Translations under genes and position numbers: made by a program
Shown here: piece after piece, positions 32,629 through 41,836 of the stretch
Numbering within the stretch: the first letter of the stretch is position 1
Layout of the letters: the number at the start of each line of letters is the position of its first letter
The notes under the pieces: model-generated
The model's database searches: none
Seen by the model: only the letters and a program-made list of their open reading frames with translations
Told to the model about the DNA's origin: nothing
NCBI RefSeq assembly: GCF_000691505.1
Contig: NZ_JMIP02000020.1
Span: 62,001-126,000, forward strand
Reading direction: 5' to 3'
DNA from: Halostagnicola sp. A56
Lineage (GTDB): Archaea > Halobacteriota > Halobacteria > Halobacteriales > Natrialbaceae
Length of the DNA: 64,000 bases

Positions 32629-33927
32629 ATGACGACGCTCGAGATCACCGGCGGGGCGGTGCTGGGTCCCGACGCGACGGTCGAACGCGCCGACGTACTG
32701 GTCGATCAGGATGCGGGAACGATCCTCGAGATCGGATCCGAACTCGAGGGGATGGCCGACGAGACCCTCGATGCCGCGGGCTCGCTCGTAACGCCCGGCT
32801 TCGTCAACGGCCACACGCACGTCGCGATGACCCTCCTTCGCGGGTACGCCGACGACAAGCCGCTCGAGGCGTGGCTCCGGGAGGACATCTGGCCCGCGGA
32901 GGGCGCGATGGCGCCCGAGGACATCCGCGCCGGCGCGGAACTCGGGATCCTCGAGATGATCAAAGGCGGGACGACGGCATTCGCGGACATGTACTTCGAG
33001 GTCCCCGAAATCGTCGCCGCGGTCGAGGAATCTGGCGTTCGGGCCGTGCTCGGCCACGGAATCGTCACCGTCGGCAAGGACGGCGACGCGGCACGCGCGG
33101 ACGCCGCGGAAAGTCTCGCCGTCGCCGAGGAGTTCGACGGCGCCGCCGGCGGACGGGTTTCGACGGTGTTCGCGCCCCACTCGCTGACGACCGTCGGCGC
33201 GTCGTACCTCGAGGAGTTCGTCCCGAAAGCGCGCGACGCGGGGGTTCCGATCCACTACCACGCGAACGAGACCGAAGACGAGGTCACACCGATCGTCGAC
33301 GAGCACGAGGTGCGTCCGCTCGAGTACGCCGCCGAACGCGGTCTGCTCGAGGCCGAGGACTTCGTCGCACACGGCGTCCACGTCGACAAACGGGAGATCG
33401 AACTGCTCGCCGAGGCCGGCACGAGCGTGATCCACTGTCCGGCCTCGAACATGAAACTGGCCAGCGGCATAGCACCGGTCCAGCGCCTGCTCGACGCGGG
33501 CGTTACCGTCGGCCTCGGCACGGACGGGGCGGCCTCGAACAACGATCTCTCGATGCTCGACGAAGCGCGGGACGCAGCGATGCTCGGCAAACTCGCCGCG
33601 TCGGACGCGAGTGCCGTCGCGGCCGAATCGGTCGTGAAAATGCTCACGGCGGGAAGCGCGGACGCGCTCGGTATCGAGTCGGGCCGTCTCGAACCCGGGG
33701 CTCCGGCCGACCTCGCGGTGATCGACCTCGAGAAGCCACACCTCGTGCCGGCCCACGACCTCGTGAGCCACCTCGCGTACGCCGCCGAAGCGGGCGACGT
33801 GCGACACACGATCTGTGACGGGGCGGTTCTCATGGCCGACCGTGAGGTCCGGACGCTCGACGAACCGCGCGTTCTCGAGCGCGCTCGCGAGGGCGCGGCC
33901 GCGCTTTCGGATCGGACCGAGCAGTGA
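32629..33927 (+). CDS. dadD: 5'-deoxyadenosine / S-adenosylhomocysteine deaminase (amidohydrolase)
   Basis: 432 residues of a complete amidohydrolase TIM barrel: metal motif NGHTHVAMTLLRG (HxH), IHYHANETEDEV, AHGVHVDKREIELL with the third His, SVIHCPASNMKL and GLGTDGAASNNDLSML with the catalytic Asp. This matches the MtaD/DadD group, which deaminates adenosine analogues (5'-deoxyadenosine, SAH, methylthioadenosine) and feeds SAM by-product recycling. Cytoplasmic, Zn/Fe dependent. Substrate preference within the group is not settled by sequence. Divergent from the SpoIIM-like gene. Confidence 0.85.
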   Translation: MTTLEITGGAVLGPDATVERADVLVDQDAGTILEIGSELEGMADETLDAAGSLVTPGFVNGHTHVAMTLLRGYADDKPLEAWLREDIWPAEGAMAPEDIRAGAELGILEMIKGGTTAFADMYFEVPEIVAAVEESGVRAVLGHGIVTVGKDGDAARADAAESLAVAEEFDGAAGGRVSTVFAPHSLTTVGASYLEEFVPKARDAGVPIHYHANETEDEVTPIVDEHEVRPLEYAAERGLLEAEDFVAHGVHVDKREIELLAEAGTSVIHCPASNMKLASGIAPVQRLLDAGVTVGLGTDGAASNNDLSMLDEARDAAMLGKLAASDASAVAAESVVKMLTAGSADALGIESGRLEPGAPADLAVIDLEKPHLVPAHDLVSHLAYAAEAGDVRHTICDGAVLMADREVRTLDEPRVLERAREGAAALSDRTEQ

Positions 33928-34062
33928 GTCAGTCACGAATTGTAACGGCGAACCGCCGAGGTCCGAGGTGATTCGGAACGACCGATAGAAATCGGTCGAT
34001 AAACGATCGGGGCGGAATTCGATCCGTTTGAACGATCAAAAGTAGCCTGAACCGACACGAAG

Positions 34063-34091
34063 GTTTATTTAAACTCGCTGATTTTTTAAAC
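34063..34091 (+). promoter_or_regulatory. Strong TATA-box region without a following gene
   Basis: GTTTATTTAAAC (34063-34074) and TTTTTTAAAC (34082-34091) on the plus strand. The first would place a start near 34093-34100. No reading frame follows, only the structured segment up to the palindrome at 34246. The gene ending at 33927 and the one ending at 34342 converge on this interval, so neither uses this promoter. Confidence 0.5.
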
Positions 34092-34275
34092 TGGGTGTGG
34101 CTCGGGACAGGCGGTTCGGGAAGAACTGTTCGCCACATCACCTGACCGGCCGACGGAATCGCCCGAATCGACCGGGCACAGCGTGTCAGAGGCACCGCCT
34201 TCCGTCGCCGGCAGCGCCAACGGTCGAGAATTCGATGCGTCCAGTCGTCTCCCGCGGGAGACGGCCACGTTTCTA
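34092..34275 (+). ncRNA. Candidate structured noncoding RNA
   Basis: Downstream of the TATA region the plus strand folds: GGCG 34110-34113 with CGCC 34131-34134 plus inner GTTC/GAAC; CTGAC 34142-34146 with GTCAG 34185-34189 enclosing further GC-rich pairs; and the perfect palindrome CGTCTCCCGCGGGAGACG at 34246-34263 followed by TTTCTATTC, a plausible terminator. No frame in this 184 bp looks coding. Promoter, stems and terminator in order suggest an independent RNA gene. No family recognised (not SRP RNA or RNase P RNA as far as I can see). Confidence 0.35.
34246..34263. terminator. Perfect 18-bp palindrome followed by T-rich sequence
   Basis: CGTCTCCCG/CGGGAGACG with no loop spacer, then GCCACGTTTCTATTC on the plus strand. 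Could end a plus-strand RNA or help separate the converging transcripts; a loop-free palindrome could alternatively be a protein-binding site. Confidence 0.4.
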
Positions 34276-34341
34276 TTCAGGCGTCAGTATTCGACGTCGT
34301 GATTCGAACGCCAGTTCAGCCGTAACGGTTCGAAGCACCGG

Positions 34342-36507
34342 TTAGGCCGTGACTTCCTCGAGCGTGATCGCCGTCGAACCGGTCGGGGCCTCGAGGCGCA
34401 CAGCACACTGCTTGAAGTTCGGCTCTTTGGACCGAGGATCGACGGCCGGAATCGTGAGATCATTCACGTCCGGGTGGTGGATCGGAAGCCAGACGACACC
34501 GTCGGGAATCGTCTCGTCGACCTCGAGTCGAGCGAGTATCGACGCCCGACGGGAGGTGATGCGACCGTACCGGTCGTCCTCCGGTCCCTCGAGTTCGGCC
34601 GCCAGCGCCGCGGCGGTTCCGGCGCTGACTCGTGCCGTCGGCGGGCCGTCGTCGCGGGTTCGAACCCCGGTGTTGTACGCGTCCGGCTGGCGCGCGGTGG
34701 TCAGCGTCAGCGGATAGTTCTCGTCCGGTGGCTCCGGCAGGCCGGTCCCACCGCCCGCCGAGAAGTTGGCACGACCGCTCGGCGTCGGAAACGACCAGCG
34801 CTCGCTCCCATTGCTCTCGAGATTCTCGCATTCGGCCTCCTCGCACCCGTCGGTCGCCGAATCATCGTAATAGCGGTAGCCACCGACGGCCTCGCGTGTC
34901 GGTGCCGGCCAGCGAACCGCTCGCTCGTCCTCGAGGCGATCGTAATCGATTCCAGAGCAGTCCGCGAGCGTCCCCGCGGTGAGCCCGGCAAATTCGTCGA
35001 AGATCGACGCCGGGTCCGGCGACCGATCGAGCAGCCCCGGCGCGAGACGCGTCGCGAGTTCGGCGATCAATTCGAGGTCGGTCTTGACGCCCGGGGGCGT
35101 CTCCGTCGCCGCCCGCACCCGCGAGACGGTTCGTTCCATGTTCATCGCCGTCCCCTCCGATTCGCCCCACGTCGCGGCCGGGAGCACGACGTCCGCATAC
35201 TCGATCGTCTCGCTGTGGAAGGCGTCCTGTACGACGAGGAACGTTTCCTCGAGCCGTCTTCGAACCCGCGTCGCGTCGGGCATTCCCACGGCGGGATTGG
35301 TCGCGACGGCGTAGACGGCCTCGTCCTCGACTGCCTCGAGGATGCCGACCGGGCCGGGACCCGGATCGTCGGGCAGCGTTTCGACCGGCACGCCCCACTC
35401 GTCGGCGACTTCGGCTCGGTGGGCCGGATCGTCGAACGGCCGGTGGCCGGGCCAGGTCCCTTTCGAGGAACAGACGCGAGTTCCCATCGAGTTCGCCTGC
35501 CCCGTCAACGAGAACGGGCCCATTCCGGGGCCGAGGTTGCCGGTCGACAGACAGAGGTCGATCAAAGCGGCCGCGGTCTGGGTCCCGTCGACGCTCTGGT
35601 TGACGCCCATGCCCCAGTAAATCAGGGTGTCGCGCTCGAGCGCGGCCGCGATCCGGTCGACGGTGTCGAGGGAGACGCCCGCCGCGGCGGCCGCCGACTC
35701 GGCGTCGGGGAGTCTCGCTCGTAGCGTGTCGAAGCCGGTCGTCGCGTCGGCGACAAAGGACTCGTCGATCCGATCAGTCTCGACGAGGCGCGCGAGGACG
35801 GCTCGAGCCAACTCGAGGTCGCCGCCTGGGTCGGGCGCGACGTGCGCGTCGGCGACTTCGGCCGTTTCGCTCTCGATCGGATCGACGACGAGCAGTTCGC
35901 AGTCGTCCTCGGTTGCGGACTGGCGGATCCAGCGGAACAGCACCGGGTGTGCTGCCGCGGGATTCGCCCCCCAGACCAGGTGGGTCTCGGCCTGGGGGAT
36001 ATCGTCGTAGGTCGGCGGCGGCGCGTCGCTCCCGAAGGCGTCGTAGTAGGCGGTGACCGCGCTCGCCATGCAGAGCGTCGTGTTCGCGTCGTAATAGCGC
36101 GTTCCGAAGCCGCCACGTGCGAGTTTGCCGAGCGCGTAGGCCGCTTCGTTGGTCTGCTGGCCGCTTCCGAGCACGGCAACGCGATCCGAGCCGCCCTCGA
36201 GAGCCGTTCCGAGTCCCTCGGCGGCGCGCTCGAGGGCGGTCTCCCACGTCGTGGGGACGAGCTCGCCGTCGCGTCGGACGAGCGGGCGCGTGAGCCACTC
36301 GCCGTCGGGATCCGCCGTTTCGCTCACGCCGCGTTGACAGGCCAGTCCCTGATTGACCGGGTGAGCGGCGTCGCCGCGAACGACATCTAACCCGTACCCC
36401 GTTTCGACGGCTCGCTGGACGTGCCCGCAGCCGACCGCACACCGCATACACGTGGTAGGGACGTGCTCGGTCACGGTCGACACCACCCACCGTGCGAAAA
36501 ACGACAC
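34342..36507 (-). CDS. nasA: Assimilatory nitrate reductase, molybdopterin subunit
   Basis: 721 residues. N-terminal 4Fe-4S site Cys20, Cys23, Cys27, Cys57 (TTCMRCAVGCGH ... GLACQRG), then the molybdopterin oxidoreductase domains (MGMGVNQSVDGTQTAAALID, TGNLGPGMGPFSLTGQANSM, YADVVLPAATWGESEGTAMN) and a C-terminal molydopterin-dinucleotide-binding domain (TARQPDAYNTGVRTRDDGPP). Reduces nitrate to nitrite with ferredoxin in the cytoplasm. The start is one of several GTG codons (36507, or residues 8, 9, 12); a start near residue 12 would match the usual haloarchaeal N terminus. Its 5' end abuts the accessory island, so no nas partner genes or native promoter are seen. Confidence 0.88.
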   Translation of the reverse strand: MSFFARWVVSTVTEHVPTTCMRCAVGCGHVQRAVETGYGLDVVRGDAAHPVNQGLACQRGVSETADPDGEWLTRPLVRRDGELVPTTWETALERAAEGLGTALEGGSDRVAVLGSGQQTNEAAYALGKLARGGFGTRYYDANTTLCMASAVTAYYDAFGSDAPPPTYDDIPQAETHLVWGANPAAAHPVLFRWIRQSATEDDCELLVVDPIESETAEVADAHVAPDPGGDLELARAVLARLVETDRIDESFVADATTGFDTLRARLPDAESAAAAAGVSLDTVDRIAAALERDTLIYWGMGVNQSVDGTQTAAALIDLCLSTGNLGPGMGPFSLTGQANSMGTRVCSSKGTWPGHRPFDDPAHRAEVADEWGVPVETLPDDPGPGPVGILEAVEDEAVYAVATNPAVGMPDATRVRRRLEETFLVVQDAFHSETIEYADVVLPAATWGESEGTAMNMERTVSRVRAATETPPGVKTDLELIAELATRLAPGLLDRSPDPASIFDEFAGLTAGTLADCSGIDYDRLEDERAVRWPAPTREAVGGYRYYDDSATDGCEEAECENLESNGSERWSFPTPSGRANFSAGGGTGLPEPPDENYPLTLTTARQPDAYNTGVRTRDDGPPTARVSAGTAAALAAELEGPEDDRYGRITSRRASILARLEVDETIPDGVVWLPIHHPDVNDLTIPAVDPRSKEPNFKQCAVRLEAPTGSTAITLEEVTA

Positions 36508-36564
36508 ATCCGAGAGTTACAGACGCACCATAACTTCGCATATTCGTTCGAAACCATTTCACAA

Positions 36565-37665
36565 TTGCACGATATCGTTCAAGGTTCCCACATACTAAAT
36601 CATACTCATTTAGAAAAACCATATTCCTACCGACTTCGTGGAGATTCGCTCGATGTATTTCGAGTGACGCTCCAGCAAGACCTCACAGAGAATAAGACCA
36701 GTAAGATCTCGAAACTTCGATCAATTCAGAGCCACCTCAAAGCCACGGGCGCTCCCGTTGTGATTGATTCGATTGGGATCAACCTGCTCATTATTTCAAA
36801 ACTTGCTTCTCGGTACGGAAATGATGTGTACCTGCGTCCGAGAGGCGGTTTCTGGGGAGAATTCAAAGACCGTTATCAGGGGGGGACAACGTTTCAGGAT
36901 TCTCTCCATGTTTCGAGGATCAGGCATATTCGTGACCGAGTCGTTGGCGAGGCGGATCACATTATCCCCGTCTCCCACTTTCATAAGACCCAGATCAAAT
37001 ACACGTATCCGACAATCGATAAGCCAATAACCCCCATTTACGAACCCTACAACGAGGAGTCAATTGCTCAGGCCACGTCGAACGACTCTCTCAGAGAGGA
37101 TTGGGGGATCGGATCAGAAAGTCCATTGCTCCTTTCTATAACAGGGTTCAATTACCGCTCGAAAGGAACGGGAGTCGTCGACTTTGCACGGGGCATCAAC
37201 ACCGTATTGTCTGAATGGGAAGATAGCTACTACGTCGTAGCCGGCGGCGGGCAATACAGGGAAGAGATTGAGGAGAAGTTCCGTGGGCAGATTGATCCCG
37301 ATGTATATGACCGCGTACTCTTCCCCGGATTCCTCTCACCGATCGCCCCAGTATATGCCGCCGCAGATATATACCTACACCTATCCTTCCGCGATACATT
37401 AGGGTTAACTGTAATCGAGGCTCAGCGGTCTGGACTTCCGGTCGTCGTAAACACTGGCGGCGGGATGCCAGAGGTTATTAACACGAGTTCGGAGGGCAAT
37501 GGTGTTGTTCGGACGAACTCCGAACTCGAGGATCACCTGATGGCGCTGGTAGCCGATAAATCGAGGCAAGAGGCCACAGGTGAGGAGAACGAAGAATGGG
37601 CGCAAGCCTGCTTCCACCCGGCCAAGATAGCCGCTGACTTCGAAGACGTATTGCTGACTAGCTGA
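36565..37665 (+). CDS. GT4-family glycosyltransferase, start missing or non-standard
   Basis: About 366 residues if TTG at 36565 is used; the frame continues open upstream only as antisense of nasA and no ATG exists before residue 320. GT-B/GT4 features: substrate-side LRPRGGFWGEF, nucleotide-sugar region LLSITGFNYRSKGTGVVDFA, PGFLSP, and the conserved HLSFRDTLGLTVIEAQRSGL with the EAQ glutamate, then PVVVNTGGGMPEVI. The N terminus (first 30-50 residues of the family) appears to be lost at the junction with nasA, so this may be a truncated gene. Lower GC and unlike codon use mark it as foreign. Probably surface-glycan synthesis. Confidence 0.65.
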   Translation: MHDIVQGSHILNHTHLEKPYSYRLRGDSLDVFRVTLQQDLTENKTSKISKLRSIQSHLKATGAPVVIDSIGINLLIISKLASRYGNDVYLRPRGGFWGEFKDRYQGGTTFQDSLHVSRIRHIRDRVVGEADHIIPVSHFHKTQIKYTYPTIDKPITPIYEPYNEESIAQATSNDSLREDWGIGSESPLLLSITGFNYRSKGTGVVDFARGINTVLSEWEDSYYVVAGGGQYREEIEEKFRGQIDPDVYDRVLFPGFLSPIAPVYAAADIYLHLSFRDTLGLTVIEAQRSGLPVVVNTGGGMPEVINTSSEGNGVVRTNSELEDHLMALVADKSRQEATGEENEEWAQACFHPAKIAADFEDVLLTS

Positions 37666-37811
37666 TCAGCACTCTAAGCACGACAGAACTCTGGGTCAGA
37701 TATGTCTCTGTCAGTAGACTCCAGCAACCCACATTGAATTGAAGAGGTGTTCTGATAAGATACGCTAATAACCCAAAACACTTCTAACAGTTCCGCTCAC
37801 ACACTGATAGT

Positions 37812-38708
37812 ATGTTACAGAAGTTTCAAGTAGCATTTTCTAATCCTGAGTTAGTGGCAATGAAGATGTTGAAATACTACCGCCACCACATTCGGAACAA
37901 GGAGTACACGTATGTGATGGAGGAAGATTGGGATACCCTCGTTATCTTAGATGGTTGTCGGTACGATCTTTTCGAGGAAACCGATAGTATTTTTGGGAAA
38001 CTTTCAGCGAGAATATCTGCCGGTTCATGCACACGCGTCTGGCTGGATAAGAACTTCCCGGACACGTACCCCGATACCGTGCTAATGTCGGCGAACCCCC
38101 AGACACAGATGCACGAGGTAGAAGCGAAATTCCACCACTGTGAGCGTCTCTACGAGTCCTGCTGGGACGACGATCTCCGTACTGTCCCACCTGCGCCAGC
38201 AGTCGACCGTGTCCTTGAGATTGCCGAAGAATACCCAGAAAAACGGCTTCTGGTCCACTTGGTGCAACCACACTTCCCCTTTATTGGTGAGACAGGCCAG
38301 CAGATCCAGCAGCGAGGGTTTACCGACGAGGGGAGGCAAGGAAAGAAGACGGACGGAGGGGGCGAGCTGCACGTCTGGGAGCAACTCAAGCGTGGTGCAG
38401 TCGACAAGGACACTGTCTGGGCTGCATACCGCGAGAATCTCGAACTGGCCCTTTCCGAAGTGAGTCGGATTATCGAGGAAGTCGAAGGAAAAACAGTACT
38501 CACGTCGGACCATGGAAACGCAGCAGGAGAGTGGCGGACGTACGGCCACCCCTGCGGCCGGTACCATCCTTCGATCGTGACGGTTCCGTGGTCCGAGTCA
38601 GAATTTGATTCCCGTAGAACGGTCACCGAGGGAAAAATGACGATGGATCAAGCAACTACAAACGATGTTACACAACGACTAGAGGATCTTGGCTACGTTC
38701 AGTCTTGA
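37812..38708 (+). CDS. Alkaline phosphatase-like / sulfatase-like protein
   Basis: 298 residues. Core of the alkaline-phosphatase superfamily in reduced form: VILDGCRYDLFEE near 43-55 (metal Asp and nucleophile region), HLVQPHFPFIGETG near 148-161, and LTSDHGNAAGEW near 228-239 with the closing YGHPCGRYHPSIVTVPW. No signal peptide, so cytoplasmic or membrane-associated. Such proteins are frequent in haloarchaeal glycan and N-glycosylation clusters, where they may move or remove sulfate or phosphate groups; exact reaction unknown. Same strand as the glycosyltransferase, same low GC. Confidence 0.72.
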   Translation: MLQKFQVAFSNPELVAMKMLKYYRHHIRNKEYTYVMEEDWDTLVILDGCRYDLFEETDSIFGKLSARISAGSCTRVWLDKNFPDTYPDTVLMSANPQTQMHEVEAKFHHCERLYESCWDDDLRTVPPAPAVDRVLEIAEEYPEKRLLVHLVQPHFPFIGETGQQIQQRGFTDEGRQGKKTDGGGELHVWEQLKRGAVDKDTVWAAYRENLELALSEVSRIIEEVEGKTVLTSDHGNAAGEWRTYGHPCGRYHPSIVTVPWSESEFDSRRTVTEGKMTMDQATTNDVTQRLEDLGYVQS

Positions 38709-39048
38709 TACCTACGTAGCGGGCCATTCACTCCATTATACCTAAGAAGAGCGGTTATGCGAAATTTTTCTATGACACGCTAAGCAGTACAAAAACGATG
38801 TGGTCCCCGATCTTGGAGGTGGAATTACTGTGCTGGACAGGCTCCCCGGGATGTGTTCCTGATCTCTGACTCCAGATTGGATACCGACGCGAAAGGCTTG
38901 AAATGGTCGGTATGCGGTTTAAGCCAATAAATTCTATCACACCGCTACTATGAGTACTAATCTGAACTGCTCCCTATGAGGGTGCGTCAATCACACTGTC
39001 TCGATCTGCCGCAGGGGGTTTCTGTAGGACTAATGAAAACGGCTACGA
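38709..39048. other. AT-richer intergenic region, no gene recognised
   Basis: 340 bp between the phosphatase-like gene and the converging ABC exporter gene. No frame of note on either strand. Base composition is unlike the core genes, consistent with the surrounding island. Confidence 0.4.
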
Positions 39049-40851
39049 TTACCCACGCGACTGAATCGCATACAAATCCGCATACTGTCCACCGCTATCG
39101 ATCAACTCACTGTGCGTTCCGGTCTCGATGATCTCGCCACCCTCAACTGTATAGATCCGGTCGGCGTTCTCGACCGTTGATAGTCGATGGGCGATCGCGA
39201 TCATCGCGTAGTCCCGTTCCATCTTCTCGATCGCCGCCTGGACCTCCTGTTCGAGGGTCGAGTCCAGGTCGCTCGTCGCCTCGTCGAGGACTAGCAGATC
39301 GGCGTCCTGCAATAGCGCTCGCGCCAACGCAACCCGCTGTTTCTGGCCGCCTGACAGCCGCACGCCGTCGTCACCGAGCATCGTGTCGTAGCCGTCCGGC
39401 AGCTCGTCGAAGAACTCATTGATTTTCGAGATCGAACAGGCGCGATCGATTTCCGCTTGTGAGGCGTCCCGGTTCCCGATTGTGAGATTGTACTCGAGCG
39501 TGTCGTTGAAGATGAACGGGTCCTGTCGGACGACGGCGATTCGTTCCCGCCACTCGTCAATGTCCAATTCCTGGATGGAAACACCGTTGGCCCGAATCTC
39601 GCCCTCGTCGAGCTCGTATAATCTCGCGAGCACCGAGATAATCGTTGACTTGCCGGCACCTGACTGGCCGACGAACGCGACGAATTCACCCTTCTCTATC
39701 TCGAAATTGATTCCCCGTAGTACCCGCTCCTCCTCGTTGTACGAGAAGTGGACGTTGTCGAATTCCATGTGATCGACAACATCGGGAACCCCCTGTGTCG
39801 GATCGTTTGGCTCCTCTCGCGACTGGAGTTCTGTGATGAACTGTTGGGTTCGGACAAGGTGCGGGAGATCGTTCTCGACGCTATAGAGCAGGTTGTTCAC
39901 ACTACTCACCTGGGGACCGAGCTGGAACATCGCAAAGAGGAAGATACCAAGCGAACCGAAGGAGAGATTAGCGAACGTCAACGCGAGATAGATGAGGACG
40001 AATACGGAGACAGCGACGCCGAGATTGTAGAAGTTGTTGATCGCCGCTTCGTTGCGACGAAGGGTGATACGTGCGCTCGTGAACTGATCGATCGCGTCGA
40101 GGAAGTCCTGTCGAAGTTCACCGGCCAGTCCGAAGACCCGAACGTCACGAATTCCCTGCGTCCCGGCCTGGGCGGCTTCCTGTCTCCGCTCGTTGGCATC
40201 AGCTACGATGTCACCAACCGCGTAGCCCGGTTCAACGACCCGTCGGAGGAATACAGTCAGGAACCCTAAGACGGTAACTGCAAATACGGTCAGCAATGGC
40301 GAAATGACTACTGCAATGAGTAGATAGACCGAAGAGAGAAAGAGTTTTTCGAGTAGTTTGATGACGCGTTGGATGACTCTCCCTGCGTAGTTGGTCTGTG
40401 TGACGATTGCGTTCAGAATATCGTCGGAACCCTCTTCGTCGAAGTAGTTGACGCGGGCATCGAGAGCGCTGTCGTACGCGCGAATTTGTAAGTCGCGAAT
40501 ATAGTACGTCCGGAGGGCCTCCCGGAACCATGCAACGACGAAGCTCGTCGTGTACCGAACAGTCATTACGGCTGCGACGCCGACGACGACGTAGCCCAGT
40601 GTGAACGGGATCCCGAGCGTTGCGTAGGCCGTTACGAACACCCCCATGAGTCCATCCGCTTCGGCCGTCGGATCGTTGGCTTGGACGATCTCGATGATCG
40701 GGAGAATAAAGCTAAGACCGACGCCCTCAAGGACGGCCGCTGCGAGACCGAGGATGATGATTAGAAGCGTGAACTTTGGGTTGAAACGCGCGACATCGAG
40801 CAGTGCATCGATCTTCTCTCGTCTCGTAACTTCGTCTGGTTCTGTCGACAT
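39049..40851 (-). CDS. ABC exporter, fused membrane and ATPase domains
   Basis: 600 residues: six membrane segments in the first 330 residues (type IV exporter fold) and an ATPase domain with Walker A VGQSGAGKST near 396-405, Q-loop RQDPF, signature RLSGGQKQR near 506-514, Walker B LLVLDEATSDLD and H-loop IAHRLS. Belongs to the MsbA/PglK-like half-transporters that flip lipids or lipid-linked glycans as homodimers. Given the glycosyltransferase and phosphatase-like neighbours, flipping of a lipid-linked saccharide is a reasonable inference. Substrate not provable from sequence. Confidence 0.85.
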   Translation of the reverse strand: MSTEPDEVTRREKIDALLDVARFNPKFTLLIIILGLAAAVLEGVGLSFILPIIEIVQANDPTAEADGLMGVFVTAYATLGIPFTLGYVVVGVAAVMTVRYTTSFVVAWFREALRTYYIRDLQIRAYDSALDARVNYFDEEGSDDILNAIVTQTNYAGRVIQRVIKLLEKLFLSSVYLLIAVVISPLLTVFAVTVLGFLTVFLRRVVEPGYAVGDIVADANERRQEAAQAGTQGIRDVRVFGLAGELRQDFLDAIDQFTSARITLRRNEAAINNFYNLGVAVSVFVLIYLALTFANLSFGSLGIFLFAMFQLGPQVSSVNNLLYSVENDLPHLVRTQQFITELQSREEPNDPTQGVPDVVDHMEFDNVHFSYNEEERVLRGINFEIEKGEFVAFVGQSGAGKSTIISVLARLYELDEGEIRANGVSIQELDIDEWRERIAVVRQDPFIFNDTLEYNLTIGNRDASQAEIDRACSISKINEFFDELPDGYDTMLGDDGVRLSGGQKQRVALARALLQDADLLVLDEATSDLDSTLEQEVQAAIEKMERDYAMIAIAHRLSTVENADRIYTVEGGEIIETGTHSELIDSGGQYADLYAIQSRG

Positions 40852-40961
40852 AGAGCGATTAGTTACGTAACGATCATCAACCGTGTGTTATAATTTCGTC
40901 GGTGTCATGGTGAGGTAGTAATCTCAGGTCCTGGGCTTACCCTGGGTGCTTGATCAGCGGT

Positions 40962-41057
40962 CTAAAGCCCTTTTTCCCTCAGTTTCTCACGTAATTGCTG
41001 CCAGCCGAGCTGCGTGTCGTGACGTTTCTCGGTCGTACAGTGAACGTCGATAACAGC
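40962..41057 (-). pseudogene. IS5-type transposase remnant with internal deletion
   Basis: The minus strand encodes AVIDVHCTTEKRHDTQLGWQ joined to QLREKLREKGL and a stop at 40962-40964. The first part is a conserved catalytic-domain segment of haloarchaeal IS5-family transposases; the second resembles a segment that normally lies some 25 residues further on, so the piece between them is deleted. Both ends of the element are gone. Scar of an old insertion within the island. Confidence 0.6.
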
Positions 41058-41226
41058 TTATGACTCTACCGATTCCCGCGGATTAGTGGATGTGGAAAAA
41101 CCCAATACTAAAGAATATGATAACAGTAAATGCCAATATTTGTTTCCCTCAATCAAACAACGCACTTTCCCCTTCGCCAATTATACTCTCTCTGATTACG
41201 ACAATAGATTCTTGTAGAACCAGTTC

Positions 41227-41697
41227 ATGGGTCGCCGTATGCAACGTGGACTGATAATTGCGGAAGACACAAAGGAAGGGCGGAAACTACTTACTGAGGC
41301 GGCTGCGACAGCCCGTGGTAGCAATTGTGGATTGGTAATTTTATCCATTATCCGGCCCGAGTCATTCGAAGCTGACGTCGAAAATTTGGAGGCAATCGGT
41401 GATGTCGAAGACACTCACTATGACGAAACCAACATCTTGGATGCCGAGCGAAGTTCCGTTCAGTCTATAGTCGCCGAGACTCTTGATGAGGAGGACTTAG
41501 AAATCACTTACCGCGTCGTCGTTGCACCGAAAGACGACCATGTCGAGACGGTCCTTCGAATCAGTCGTGAAACTGGATGTGATCATCTGTTCACATGCGG
41601 AAATCAGCGATCTCCAACCGGAAAAGCAATCTTCGGGGATAGCACGCAGCAGCTTCTTCTCGAGTTTCCTGGTCCTGTGACAGTGGCGCTCAACTGA
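41227..41697 (+). CDS. Universal stress protein family protein
   Basis: 156 residues, Rossmann-like UspA fold: GLIIAEDTKEGRKLLTEAAA at the start, a long middle helix (LDAERSSVQSIVAETLDEED), YRVVVAPKDDHVETVLRISR, and the C-terminal G-2x-G-9x-G/S-type loop GNQRSPTGKAIFGDSTQQLL. ATP binding is possible through that loop. ATG at 41227 or at 41239. Low-GC island gene on its own, between a transposase scar and the beta-mannosidase. Confidence 0.78.
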   Translation: MGRRMQRGLIIAEDTKEGRKLLTEAAATARGSNCGLVILSIIRPESFEADVENLEAIGDVEDTHYDETNILDAERSSVQSIVAETLDEEDLEITYRVVVAPKDDHVETVLRISRETGCDHLFTCGNQRSPTGKAIFGDSTQQLLLEFPGPVTVALN

Positions 41698-41836
41698 TCA
41701 ACTATACCAGATCCTCTCATACGGATGAGCGAATCAGAGCAAGTCTCTCCAATCTCATCAATGATGTTTTCGAAAAGCATCTGGGTCCATTGAGGGTACC
41801 GGTAGCGTTATTATGCTCTACTGATACAGTCAGAGT

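Noticed and set aside
32145-33818. 557-residue plus-strand and 472-residue minus-strand frames
   Set aside because: Shadows of the amidohydrolase gene; the amidohydrolase motifs settle the true frame.
34296-34340. T-loop-like strings GTTCGAATC / GGTTCGAAG
   Set aside because: No acceptor, D or anticodon arms can be paired around them, so no tRNA.
36421-36564. 48 upstream codons of the glycosyltransferase frame
   Set aside because: Antisense of the nasA start; His/Arg-rich, not part of any glycosyltransferase.
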